Below, piece after piece: positions 1 to 8,014 of a DNA stretch of 42,008 nucleotides. The notes below the pieces were generated by a model. It did not search any database. It was given only the letters and a program-made list of their open reading frames with translations, and had not been told where the DNA came from. The position numbers and the translations under genes are program-made. The DNA is from Chitinophagaceae bacterium (lineage in GTDB: Bacteria; Bacteroidota; Bacteroidia; Cytophagales; Cytophagaceae): positions 1-42,008 of the forward strand of contig JAQBNU010000058.1 in assembly GCA_028288365.1 (NCBI GenBank), in the 5' to 3' direction. Position 1 is the first letter of the stretch. The number at the start of each line of letters is the position of its first letter.

Positions 1-1542
1 CCATACGGTGGTACACCTTGGGCTATTCCAGGAAAGATCGAAGCAGAAAACTATGACTTAGGTGGACAAGGTCTGGCTTATAACGAAACCACCACAGCCA
101 ATCAGGGTGGTGCTTACAGAACCACTGATGCGGTAGACATCGAAGCTTCTACAGACACCGGTGCAGGTTACAATGTAGGTTATATCGTAGCCGGTGAATG
201 GTTGAAATATACCGTCAACGTAACAACAGCTGGTACATACAGTCTTGCCCTACGTGTAGCAGCCACCGCTGCCGGTAAAACATTTCACGTAGAACTGGAC
301 GGCACCAACATCTCTGGTACCATCACAGTACCTAACACTGGTGCTTGGCAAACCTGGCAGACGGTAACCATCAACAACATTACCTTAACTGCCGGACAAA
401 AAATATTGAAAGTAGCCATGGACAGTGGAGATTTTAACTTGAATTATTTCACGTTCTCTTCTACCACTACTCCTGTAAACCAACCGCCGACAGCGAGCAT
501 CAGTTCTCCTGCCAACAATGCTTCTTTCACTGCTCCTGCAAGCATTACGATTGCAGCGAATGCAGCAGATGCAGACGGTACAGTGAGCAAAGTAGATTTC
601 TATAACGGAACCACTTTATTAGGAACAGATGCTTCTTCTCCTTATTCCTTCGCTTGGACAAATGTAGCAGCAGGTTCTTATGCATTGACTGTGATTGCAA
701 CAGACAATGCCGGCGCTTCTACTACTTCAGCAGCAGTGAATGTAACGGTAACAACTGTAGTGGTAGTCAATCAGGCACCGACAGTGAATTTGACTTCACC
801 AGCTACTTCTACAGTGAATGCACCGGCCAGCATTTCTATTACAGCAACAGCAGCAGATGCAGACGGCACAGTGAGCAAAGTGGATTTCTACAACGGAACT
901 ACCTTGTTATTCTCGGATGCTTCTTCTCCTTATGCATATACCTGGAGCAATGTAGCGGCAGGAACATACACCATCACAGCGAAAGCAACGGACAACTCCG
1001 GTGCAAGCACTACAAGTGGAGCAGTAACCGTAACGGTGAAAACAGTGAGTACCAATTCTTGTACGGGTATTGCGACTTATGTAGAGAACGGTGGTTATGT
1101 AGCAGGAAGCAAAGTGCAGAATGCAGGTAGCCAATACCAATGTAAACCTTATCCATACTCAGGATGGTGTAACGGTGCAGCATGGGCTTACGGGCCTGGC
1201 ACAGGTGCTTACTGGACTGATGCCTGGACATTGGTTGGTTCTTGTACTTCTGGCGCTCGTGCAGCGGATGGCGCAACCATCAATGATCAACTGATCAGCA
1301 ATGCTCCCAATCCTTTTGCAGGTTCTACTATGATAGACGTAACAGCAAACGAATCTGGTGCGGCTTCAGTAAAAGTCTATGATAAAACAGGTCAACTGGT
1401 GCAAGTCCTTATTGACGGATACCTCAGTGCAGGTATACACCAATTCTTATTGGATGCAACTCATTTGAAAGCAGGTTTATACATCGTACAATACACCACC
1501 AACTCAGGTGTAAATACGAGAAAAATAATGAAGACAGAATAA
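1..1542 (+). CDS. Secreted multidomain carbohydrate-binding protein with T9SS sorting domain (5' end outside window)
   Basis: The frame is open from base 1, so the protein starts upstream; the internal TTG at 202 is not a start. Seen in order: a CBM6-type module from about base 31 (GKIEAENYD, then the VDIEASTDTG and GEWLKYTV signatures) to about 470; two Ig-like repeats (481-768 and 772-1047) that share DADGTVSKVDFYNGTTLL; a four-cysteine, Trp/Tyr-rich module (1054-1250, ending WTLVGSC) resembling CBM5/12-type binding modules; and a type A T9SS sorting domain (from about 1276, APNPF, LKAGLYIVQY, ending RKIMKTE). Such architecture is typical of secreted or surface polysaccharide-degrading enzymes of Cytophaga. 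The catalytic part, if any, would lie upstream and cannot be seen. Export would go through Sec and then the T9SS, whose genes gldM, gldN and sprE lie at the other end of the window. Confidence 0.9.
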   Translation, partial: PYGGTPWAIPGKIEAENYDLGGQGLAYNETTTANQGGAYRTTDAVDIEASTDTGAGYNVGYIVAGEWLKYTVNVTTAGTYSLALRVAATAAGKTFHVELDGTNISGTITVPNTGAWQTWQTVTINNITLTAGQKILKVAMDSGDFNLNYFTFSSTTTPVNQPPTASISSPANNASFTAPASITIAANAADADGTVSKVDFYNGTTLLGTDASSPYSFAWTNVAAGSYALTVIATDNAGASTTSAAVNVTVTTVVVVNQAPTVNLTSPATSTVNAPASISITATAADADGTVSKVDFYNGTTLLFSDASSPYAYTWSNVAAGTYTITAKATDNSGASTTSGAVTVTVKTVSTNSCTGIATYVENGGYVAGSKVQNAGSQYQCKPYPYSGWCNGAAWAYGPGTGAYWTDAWTLVGSCTSGARAADGATINDQLISNAPNPFAGSTMIDVTANESGAASVKVYDKTGQLVQVLIDGYLSAGIHQFLLDATHLKAGLYIVQYTTNSGVNTRKIMKTE

Positions 1543-1563
1543 ATCATTATTAGAATAAAAAAC

Positions 1564-1599
1564 AAAAAGGATACGAAGCCATGCTTCGTATCCTTTTTT
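1564..1599. terminator. Bidirectional intrinsic terminator
   Basis: Inverted repeat AAGGATACGAAG / CTTCGTATCCTT with a 5-base loop, flanked by A-rich sequence on the left and a T run on the right. It lies between two converging genes (ends at 1542 and 1638) and can serve both. Confidence 0.85.
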
Positions 1600-1637
1600 T
1601 ATATCTCGTACAACAAGTCTTTCTTATTATACCAAAT

Positions 1638-2822
1638 TCAAACTATTGCTACTTTAGTCTTCATCATTTCTTCAATCAATGCAATGACACGCTCCACAGA
1701 AATGGCATTGATATCCGGGTCATAATCCAACGATAAAAAAACAGGTGATGTCTTTTGAGCGCTCACCAATCGCTCTACATCCGGCGGACAAAGGAATTTT
1801 CCTTTGGCATAAACTTCTTTAGGATATGGAGCAAAGCGTCCATAATTTTCTCCCATGAATACACATAAGGCTTTTACATTCAACGCAGCTGCCATGTGAA
1901 TAGAAACAGAATCATTGGTGACCAGCAACTCTCCATGCCCAATGACATGAGCCAAATCCAGCAAAGACGTTTTACCGGTAAGGTCTATGATGTGTTGACG
2001 GTATTCATCTTTCGTTGCCGATAGAATAGCTTTCGCATACTTCCTATCCTTTTTACTTCCTGTCAACACGATGCGGTAATCGTATTGTTTAATCAGGTAG
2101 TCCGCCACCTTTGCAAAGTTTGACGTGTGCCATCTTTTCAGGTAAGCACTCGAACTAGGAAAGAACACTACGTAGGGTTGTTCCGGAAGAGGCGCCAGTT
2201 GTGTTGATTCAGGAGTTAACGATCTCCATTCAAATGCAGGAATAGAGATTTCAAAAAACGTTTCAACCAATTCTTTGTACCGATAGATTTCAAACACATC
2301 CGCATGCTTGGATTCTATCACTACATTGAATACTTCTTGTGTTTCTTTTTTTCTATCAGATTCCGCAGATAAAATTTTTACTTTGTCTTTGGCAACAATC
2401 TTTTTGATAAAAAACTGTTCTGCATAAGCATCTCCCGAATACACCGGATAGAAAAGCGTTTCGTAACCTTTAGACAAAATATCTTTTATGATGCGCGACC
2501 TATATCCAAGATTTTTGTATAGTCTGTCAAACGAAACCCAAATCATTTCATCGTAGTAAGCACTGTCAAGGGCTTCTGCAATGCTTTTCCAGGCCGCGTT
2601 TCCTATGAGTGTAATTTTATAGTCTTTGTATTTTTCACTTTGTCTGATGTACGGTAAAAAATTTCGAAACAAAATATAGTCCCCAATCAAATCGCTTTTT
2701 ACAATCACCAATGTCTTCTCCCTAACGTCCGCCTTTTTATTCATTCGAAAATCCGTCAGGTAAAAAATAGCCTGGCGAATGTCCTGCTTTATTTTCCGAC
2801 GGATTTTTTTAAATGAAGACAT
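1638..2822 (-). CDS. Glycosyltransferase family 9 (ADP-heptose:LPS heptosyltransferase-like)
   Basis: 394 residues. The N-terminal part has the GT9 pattern LVIVKSDLIGDYILFRNFLP. The C-terminal part has PYVVFFPSSSAYLKRWH (donor-side loop), a VLTGSKKDR strand, IDLTGKTSLLDLAHVI and the conserved VTNDSVSIHMAAAL. Family members move sugars, classically heptose, onto lipopolysaccharide core at the cytoplasmic face of the inner membrane; the exact sugar cannot be read from sequence. The gene stands alone, with a shared terminator on its 3' side and a 313-bp spacer before the next gene upstream. The length is slightly above the usual 320-370 because of a basic N-terminal extension. The family call is firm, the substrate is open. 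Confidence 0.85.
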   Translation of the reverse strand: MSSFKKIRRKIKQDIRQAIFYLTDFRMNKKADVREKTLVIVKSDLIGDYILFRNFLPYIRQSEKYKDYKITLIGNAAWKSIAEALDSAYYDEMIWVSFDRLYKNLGYRSRIIKDILSKGYETLFYPVYSGDAYAEQFFIKKIVAKDKVKILSAESDRKKETQEVFNVVIESKHADVFEIYRYKELVETFFEISIPAFEWRSLTPESTQLAPLPEQPYVVFFPSSSAYLKRWHTSNFAKVADYLIKQYDYRIVLTGSKKDRKYAKAILSATKDEYRQHIIDLTGKTSLLDLAHVIGHGELLVTNDSVSIHMAAALNVKALCVFMGENYGRFAPYPKEVYAKGKFLCPPDVERLVSAQKTSPVFLSLDYDPDINAISVERVIALIEEMMKTKVAIV

Positions 2823-3135
2823 CTAGGCTTATTGGGGTTCGTGATAGGTAATTAGACGTATCTGCCGGTTTTATATTTTACTGGATTTACTGGCACCGTT
2901 GTTGTTTTTATAAGATCAGTCGCAAGAAGAGGACAAGGAAGATCAAAAGTTCTCAAAAACAACTGATAATCAGGCTTCACCCTTTTTCTTTATGATAACA
3001 TGCCTTTTGAAAACAATTATCGCTAAAAAATGGTTAAAAAGCATGAAAAGCAGCATTACTGTTCGTTTAAGCTTATTTGTCATTTTTTCGAAACCCGAAT
3101 CTTTTTATCAACACAATACGTTATATTTGTAATAA
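2823..3135. other. 313-bp intergenic region between divergent genes
   Basis: Separates the GT9 gene (leftward) from the small sorting-domain gene (rightward). Apart from a -7-like box at 3122-3129 I see no ORF with coding character, no RNA gene and no strong hairpin. The short open frame 3030-3212 overlaps this promoter and lacks homology features. Confidence 0.6.
3122..3129 (+). promoter_or_regulatory. Putative Bacteroidota -7 promoter element
   Basis: TATATTTG is an exact match to the Bacteroidota consensus TAnnTTTG. It lies 6 bases before the ATG at 3136 and 18 bases before the in-frame ATG at 3148. No clear TTG -33 element is visible at 19-bp spacing. If this is the real -7 box, the transcript is leaderless for the first ATG or has a leader of about 12 bases for the second. 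Confidence 0.45.
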
Positions 3136-3465
3136 ATGAAAGCGTCGATGCGTTACATAGCGATTTTTATCTTCCTGCTTCAAGTGACTTGGGCCTTTTC
3201 CCAGGACAATAAGCCGGCATTCCGTGTTGCTCCCAACCCGGCCGACGACTATATTGAATTATTCTTCGAATCAGAAACGTCAACACCTACGGCTATCCGA
3301 GTATTTGATCTCATCGGCAACCAGGTCAGCGGAATCAATGTTCCTGCCAATAATACACACCCTATTAAAATCGAAACGGCAAACCTAAAGCCAGGCGTGT
3401 ATTTCATGAGTGTCTACTCTTCTACCGGCAGAATCGAAACCTTAAAATTCCTTAAGGTCCGTTAA
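3136..3465 (+). CDS. Small secreted protein consisting almost only of a T9SS type A sorting domain
   Basis: 109 residues. A signal peptide (about residues 1-23, hydrophobic YIAIFIFLLQVTWAFS, cleavage near AFSQ) is followed directly by a sorting domain: FRVAPNPADDYIEL (PNP motif), IRVFDLIGNQV, LKPGVYFMSVYSSTG, ending KFLKVR. There is no passenger domain. In ordinary cargo this domain directs T9SS export and is cleaved by PorU. Small free-standing sorting-domain proteins are known, for example PorA of Porphyromonas gingivalis, which acts in PorXY/SigP signalling; equivalence here is inference. An alternative start is Met5 (3148), which would fit the promoter box better. It is monocistronic as far as can be seen. 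Confidence 0.85.
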   Translation: MKASMRYIAIFIFLLQVTWAFSQDNKPAFRVAPNPADDYIELFFESETSTPTAIRVFDLIGNQVSGINVPANNTHPIKIETANLKPGVYFMSVYSSTGRIETLKFLKVR

Positions 3466-3610
3466 GTTTTATTGTAATCCTTTTTATAACACGAGAACAC
3501 TCTTGTGTGTTTACCCGTTTTGTTTTTACAAAATTAAGCAGCCCTTTAGTTGAATAAGAGCCATAAAAAGCTCATCTTCTCCTATACAGCAAACCCTCTG
3601 TTGTCCGGCT

Positions 3611-3997
3611 ATGAAAACGATCTTATTCTTTTTGCTCGCCTTAAGTTGCTTCTCTCTAAAAGCGCAAATTACTTCCACTCAAATAAAAAATGAACTGGCA
3701 GGTAAAGAATGGAAAATTGCAAAGTATGAAACATTTGGCGTAGAAGCGGAACCAAAACCCGAACAGGTCAACGATAAAATGACGTTGAACAAAGACATGA
3801 CATTTTTTATTGTGGAAGACGGCAAAGAATATTTTGGTAACTGGTCGATACAATCGGAAGCCTACATCAACTGCAAAAGCAAGACTGGCGAGTGGAGCAG
3901 ACAATACAAAGTTATTTCCATCGCCGAAAAAAACGCCACCATAGAATATCAGGATTCCGACCTGACAAGGATACTTTATAGATTGGAATTGAAATAA
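3611..3997 (+). CDS. Secreted lipocalin-like protein, unknown function
   Basis: 128 residues with an N-terminal signal peptide (MKTILFFLLALSCFSLKAQ, cleavage after KAQ). The mature part begins with LAGKEWKIAKYETFG and shows alternating beta-strand character: MTLNKDMTFFIVEDGKEYFGNWSI, then INCKSKTGEW, then ATIEYQDSDLTRILYRLEL. This G-x-W start and the WSI-containing strand resemble small Bacteroidota lipocalin-like or DUF4488/5004-type proteins that form an eight-stranded barrel in the periplasm. No catalytic residues are evident. It follows the small sorting-domain gene by 145 bp; a weak hairpin and T-rich tract lie between, so it may be transcribed separately. Confidence 0.65.
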   Translation: MKTILFFLLALSCFSLKAQITSTQIKNELAGKEWKIAKYETFGVEAEPKPEQVNDKMTLNKDMTFFIVEDGKEYFGNWSIQSEAYINCKSKTGEWSRQYKVISIAEKNATIEYQDSDLTRILYRLELK

Positions 3998-4071
3998 GAA
4001 GGATGTATATTTTTATGGATGTGAAATTTAGAAGATTATATTCTCATTCTTTCAGCATCACATATTAATCT

Positions 4072-4236
4072 GGGCGTTCCCTTCGGGCCGGGCTTTTCGC
4101 TCAATCCCTAACGCAGCTAAATAGAATTCTTTTAAATTATAACACAGAATATTTTACATATCCCGCGTTAGCGCTTTCGCCACTCTCCCGCTAAATAGTG
4201 GGAGAGTGGCGAAAGCGCGGCCCGAAGGGAACGCCC
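4072..4236. repeat. Nested perfect inverted repeats (REP-like extragenic element pair)
   Basis: Outer arms GGGCGTTCCCTTCGGGCC at 4072-4089 and its exact reverse complement at 4219-4236 (18 bp). Inner arms GCGCTTTCGCCACTCTCCC at 4171-4189 and the exact reverse complement at 4200-4218 (19 bp, 10-base loop). The right arms abut. Read outward, both halves begin with the same GGGCGTTCCCTTCGGGCCG sequence and continue with related TTTCGC text, so this looks like two copies of one element in inverted orientation. The 335-bp gap 3998-4332 holds nothing else recognisable. The GC content is far above its flanks. Confidence 0.8.
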
Positions 4237-4332
4237 TATTCTTCCTTACTTACCATCACTTCTTTCTACTATTTAAAAACTTCATACAAAAACATTATAA
4301 GTATACTCACTCACCAAAATTCAAATGATCTA

Positions 4333-5535
4333 TTAAAACTTCTTCTCCTTCAACCTCAAAACTCTCACAAACGACTCATTGATTCTGTCTTCACTGATCT
4401 CTCCTGATGTAACCAATTTCATAAGGATCGCGTGTACTTCCGTTGCCGTGGTGCGGTAAGACTGATTCACGTTATTCCCAAATACCAACACATCTACACC
4501 CGCCAGTATAGAAAGCTTGATCGCATTTTCCAATCCGTAGTTTTTACTGATGGCATGCATTTGCATGTCATCGGAAAAAATAACACCGTCAAACCCCAAG
4601 ATCCCTCTAAGAATATCTGTCATCACCACTTTAGATAACGTGGCTGGCAAGCAAGTCGTATCTAATCTACAGTTGATGATGTGTGCGGTCATCACGGCAT
4701 CGCAGCTGCCGGATTGTATAATATTTTTGTAAGGCAACAATTCAACGAACTGCCATTGCTTGGTAATGTCTGTAATACCATAATGTGAATCTGTTGTCGA
4801 ACTGCCGTGGCCTGGAAAGTGTTTGATCACCGTTGCTACGTTGTATACATGGTGTGCCTTGATCGTAGCCAATGCATGCGTAGATACCAAAGCCGGATCT
4901 GCACCATAGCTTCTTCCTACTTTTGCGATGACAGGATTTTCGGGATTCAAGGCCAGATCCACATCGGGTGCAAAGTTCAGATTGATGCCAACCTCCGACA
5001 TTACAGCAGCTAACTGCTCATTGTAAATACGTGTTGAATCCAAATTATTCAAAGTGCCCAGGTACGCCGCAGAAGGCATTTTTACAAAACCGTATTTATC
5101 TTTCAGACGATGTACCTTTCCACCTTCTTCGTCGATGCTGATGAACAAAGGGATCTTCGACAGTGCCTGCAAATCCATGCTCAGTTTCTTGAGCATTTCT
5201 TTTGAATCGGTTGGGTTGATGTTTTTCTCGAAATAAATGATGCCACCTGTCTTGCCACTGCTTACTTCTTCTCTCAAAGCATCTGTTTCTTCCAGTGTTT
5301 TTCTATCGTTGATACCCATCATGATCATCTGACCAATTTTATATTCCAGGTTGTAGGTTCTGGAAATACTGATTTGTTTGTTAACAGATGCGTTGTCTTT
5401 CTTATCCTCTTTTTTTTCTTCTTTCTTTTTTTCACCAGCCACATTGCTGCTAGCAACAGGTTTTGTGGATTTACAAGAAAACAGAATACCGATTAAAAAA
5501 ACAAAAAGACCTGCTTTAGTTATCAAATGAATCAT
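4333..5535 (-). CDS. Glycoside hydrolase family 3 lipoprotein, NagZ-like beta-N-acetylhexosaminidase
   Basis: I place the start at the ATG at 5535 (400 residues), because a lipoprotein signal follows at once (KAGLFVFLIGILFSC, lipobox Cys21); the open frame upstream to 5622 adds a non-signal-like 29 residues. A Lys/Glu-rich linker precedes the TIM-barrel. GH3 marks of the NagZ branch are present: FISIDEEGGKVHRL, KHFPGHG followed by DSH (about 238-251, the His/Asp catalytic dyad typical of glucosaminidases), and GVIFSDDMQM with the nucleophilic Asp. Such enzymes remove N-acetylglucosamine from muropeptides or other glycans. Unlike E. coli NagZ (cytosolic), this one is membrane-anchored outside the cytoplasm. 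It lies 128 bp behind two AraC-type sensors on the same strand. Confidence 0.88.
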   Translation of the reverse strand: MIHLITKAGLFVFLIGILFSCKSTKPVASSNVAGEKKKEEKKEDKKDNASVNKQISISRTYNLEYKIGQMIMMGINDRKTLEETDALREEVSSGKTGGIIYFEKNINPTDSKEMLKKLSMDLQALSKIPLFISIDEEGGKVHRLKDKYGFVKMPSAAYLGTLNNLDSTRIYNEQLAAVMSEVGINLNFAPDVDLALNPENPVIAKVGRSYGADPALVSTHALATIKAHHVYNVATVIKHFPGHGSSTTDSHYGITDITKQWQFVELLPYKNIIQSGSCDAVMTAHIINCRLDTTCLPATLSKVVMTDILRGILGFDGVIFSDDMQMHAISKNYGLENAIKLSILAGVDVLVFGNNVNQSYRTTATEVHAILMKLVTSGEISEDRINESFVRVLRLKEKKF

Positions 5536-5663
5536 ACGAGAGTAATAAAATGAGTAAGTAGGCTTACAGAAAATACCCTGTAAAAGTACAGATTTAATTA
5601 GATATATGTAAACAAGAAACAACAGAGGTTTATCGCTAAGGATTTGTCTCCTTTTGAAAAAAA

Positions 5664-6785
5664 TTAAACCTGTCCTTTGCGGTAATCGTTAGGAGAACAA
5701 TCTTCCGAAGCCTTGAATACACGATTGAAATGTGACGCGTTGGAATACCCTACTTTAAATGCAATTTCTGAAACAGGAAGATGGGTTGCCGTCAATAATT
5801 TTTTCGCTTCAGCAATTCTCAGATCATTTAAAAACTGTTTGAAATTCAAACCTGTTTTCTTTTTAATAAGGGTAGAAATTTTTCGCTCGTGTATACCCGT
5901 CGCATTTTGAACATCGATGACGGTCAATTCCTGTTGCACATATTCTTTGTATAGATATGTCAGTACGGCTTCTTCCTCTTTGTCCTGGTGGTTACGTGAC
6001 TCTACTTTTTCATAATTGAAACTGATATTGGTCTGAGGTACCTTTATCTTTCTTTTATACAATATGAAAAACCCCACGTAATACAACAGAAGTCCCAAGC
6101 CATTATAAATCAGGGAAGGGAAATAGTTGACATGAAAACTAACTTCTTCTATTGTTACTTGATCTTCCAGTCCTTTTTTCAGATTGATGCAACTCGCAAA
6201 GTAAATGTATTTCACTTTAGATAAATCCACCGCCTTGAAATCGCTTTCAGTTTTGTCGTTGGAGATGTACCACCAATCCGGTGTGTAGAGTTGATGGAAG
6301 GGAACTTTTACTATGGTCAATGCATCACTGATATTCAAATTAGAGAGCAGGTAACGGTAACTGATATCTTTACCTGCTTGTGTAAAATGTGCGACATCCG
6401 TAGCCAGATAAAAAGGAATTCTTATTCCCTGAGTTGATTTGATCTTGACCTTCACCCGATCATAAGCAGACAAATCAAAAAAACCACTGTCCGCCGGAGT
6501 AAAACGAATATTGGCGTAGGGTGTCAAATAGCCTTCTCTTAAGGTATAACTGAATACTATTTTATCTGGTGCATTTTTAAGCAATTGAATTGTAGTGGCA
6601 CCGCCTACTTCTGCATCACTTGTGCTCGATACTACTATTGGCTTGGAAACGTCAACGCCAACAACTGTATACGCTGGTCGATAGATAATCATAAAAAATA
6701 ATCCGACAAGCAACAAAGGTACTCCAATCCATAATACAATATTGGATTGAGTATAACGATGAAGCCGATCAAAAAAGAGAGACAT
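5664..6785 (-). CDS. Membrane-anchored AraC-family regulator with extracytoplasmic sensor domain (paralogue B)
   Basis: 373 residues. Two membrane segments (about 16-35 and 223-243) enclose an extracytoplasmic domain of about 190 residues with FFDLSAYDRVKVKI, LYTPDWWYIS and a closing VTIEEVSFHV, a beta-rich pattern like galactose-binding/CIA30-type jelly rolls. The cytoplasmic C-terminus (about 273-373) is an AraC DNA-binding domain: ELTVIDVQNATGIHERKIS (first HTH), FKQFLNDLRIAEAKKLL, VSEIAFKVGYSNASHFNRVFK (second HTH), SPNDYRK. It is a strong paralogue of the gene just upstream (70-bp gap), so this is a tandem duplication. Domain topology suggests direct signal transfer across the inner membrane as a one-component system. 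The ligand is unknown; the neighbouring GH3 enzyme suggests a glycan or muropeptide (inference). Confidence 0.85.
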   Translation of the reverse strand: MSLFFDRLHRYTQSNIVLWIGVPLLLVGLFFMIIYRPAYTVVGVDVSKPIVVSSTSDAEVGGATTIQLLKNAPDKIVFSYTLREGYLTPYANIRFTPADSGFFDLSAYDRVKVKIKSTQGIRIPFYLATDVAHFTQAGKDISYRYLLSNLNISDALTIVKVPFHQLYTPDWWYISNDKTESDFKAVDLSKVKYIYFASCINLKKGLEDQVTIEEVSFHVNYFPSLIYNGLGLLLYYVGFFILYKRKIKVPQTNISFNYEKVESRNHQDKEEEAVLTYLYKEYVQQELTVIDVQNATGIHERKISTLIKKKTGLNFKQFLNDLRIAEAKKLLTATHLPVSEIAFKVGYSNASHFNRVFKASEDCSPNDYRKGQV

Positions 6786-6855
6786 GTAATTGACAAATGG
6801 TATACCGACCTGTAATATAAAAAAAATGTAACAAGATAAACAAGAGCCCGATCAA

Positions 6856-8007
6856 TTATCGTTGGATGGGATGTTCTTTACGGTAATCGTTAGGAGAACA
6901 ATTTTCAAATGTTTTAAACACTCTGTTAAAATGAGAGACATTGCTATAACCCACTTTAAAGGCAACTTCAGAAACCTGCAAATCTGTTTGCGCCAATAAA
7001 CGTTTAGCTTCTACCGTTCTCAGTTTATTTAAGAATTGTTTGAAGTTAAGATTGGTTTTTTCTTTTATCATGGCAGATATTTTCCTCTCCGCAACACCTG
7101 TAGCCTCCTGTACATCAATAATAGTAAGCTCTTGCTGGTAGTAATGGGTAGTTAGGTAATCAAACAATACTCTTTCCTCTTCGTTGAAGTAATTGGTTGT
7201 TTCTATTTTTTCCTCTTTGAAATTCACTATCGGTACATATTCTATTTTCTTTCGGAATAAAAAGAAGGCAACGATAAGGAAGTATAACATCAAAAAAATA
7301 GAAGAATAGAGATAGAAAGAAAACAGGTTGACATGAAAACTCAATTCATCCACTTCTACCGTATCTTCTATACCATTGTTGAGGTTAATGCAATTAGAAA
7401 AAGAAAGCTGCGTAACTTTAGAAAAATCAGGTGCCTTAAATTCTTTTTCTGTCGTGTTATTTTCAGTGAACCACCAGTCGGGAGTATACAACTCAGTGTA
7501 TGGAACTACAATGTCTTTAGACTTGCCGGTTACATTGAGGATGTATTGAGACAAGCTGTAAGTCATCGACTGGTCAGGTTTCGTGTAATCGTCGAGGTAG
7601 GCATTCAACACCAATTGTATACGCGAACCATACTTCGCTTTGATGTTCACTTTGATTTCGTTGTAGGCAGATAAATCCAAATAGGCGCTATCCGGCATCA
7701 AGTAGCTGACATAAGCAAATTTATATTTATAACCTTCCTTCAGTGTATAACGATAAGCCAATTCATGAGGTGTATCTTTTATTACGCTAATCGTTGACTT
7801 ACCGCCATGTATACTGTCTGTATAACTGAATATTGGAAAAGACAAAACCGTTCCATTCAGCTTGGGCTGTATGATGTAGAGCGGAGTTTTATATACACAT
7901 GAAAAATATAAGGCAATGACAAGGAACGGAGACACGACAATAATCGCTCTTTTACACTTCGAAAGTCTTTCTTTTATTTTTTTGAAAAAATTACTTTGTG
8001 TTTTCAA
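6856..8007 (-). CDS. Membrane-anchored AraC-family regulator with extracytoplasmic sensor domain (paralogue A)
   Basis: 383 residues, same layout as the following gene: basic N-terminus, membrane segment at about 19-37 (IIVVSPFLVIALYFSCVY), extracytoplasmic beta-rich domain with LDLSAYNEIKVNIKA, LYTPDWWF and VEVDELSFHVN, a second membrane segment (YLYSSIFLMLYFLIVAFFLF), then a C-terminal AraC domain (QQELTIIDVQEATGVAERKI, VSEVAFKVGYSNVSHFNRVF, SPNDYRK). The DNA-binding parts of the two paralogues are closer to each other than the sensor parts, so they may read different ligands but related DNA sites. The ATG at 8007 follows a 26-bp perfect palindrome by 7 bases, suggesting autoregulation. It is first in a probable three-gene unit ending with the GH3 lipoprotein. 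Confidence 0.85.
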   Translation of the reverse strand: MKTQSNFFKKIKERLSKCKRAIIVVSPFLVIALYFSCVYKTPLYIIQPKLNGTVLSFPIFSYTDSIHGGKSTISVIKDTPHELAYRYTLKEGYKYKFAYVSYLMPDSAYLDLSAYNEIKVNIKAKYGSRIQLVLNAYLDDYTKPDQSMTYSLSQYILNVTGKSKDIVVPYTELYTPDWWFTENNTTEKEFKAPDFSKVTQLSFSNCINLNNGIEDTVEVDELSFHVNLFSFYLYSSIFLMLYFLIVAFFLFRKKIEYVPIVNFKEEKIETTNYFNEEERVLFDYLTTHYYQQELTIIDVQEATGVAERKISAMIKEKTNLNFKQFLNKLRTVEAKRLLAQTDLQVSEVAFKVGYSNVSHFNRVFKTFENCSPNDYRKEHPIQR

Positions 8008-8014
8008 TTATCTG

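Noticed and set aside
202-1542. A separate protein starting at the TTG at 202
   Set aside because: The same frame is open to base 1 and the upstream codons encode the first half of a CBM6 domain, so this is an internal codon of a truncated gene.
3030-3212. Short open frame before the sorting-domain gene
   Set aside because: It overlaps the promoter box and the real gene in another frame, and has no recognisable domain or coding bias.
3490-3535. Weak hairpin with T-rich tail after the sorting-domain gene
   Set aside because: The stem ACACGAG/CTTGTGT contains wobble pairs and no tight T run follows, so it is too weak to list as a terminator.
4198-4407. Open frame beginning inside the nested inverted repeat
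   Set aside because: It runs from the repeat into the antisense end of the GH3 gene; low-complexity, no domain.
7333-7674. 113-codon open frame opposite the first AraC gene
   Set aside because: It is antisense to a strongly supported sensor domain and its translation has no family features.
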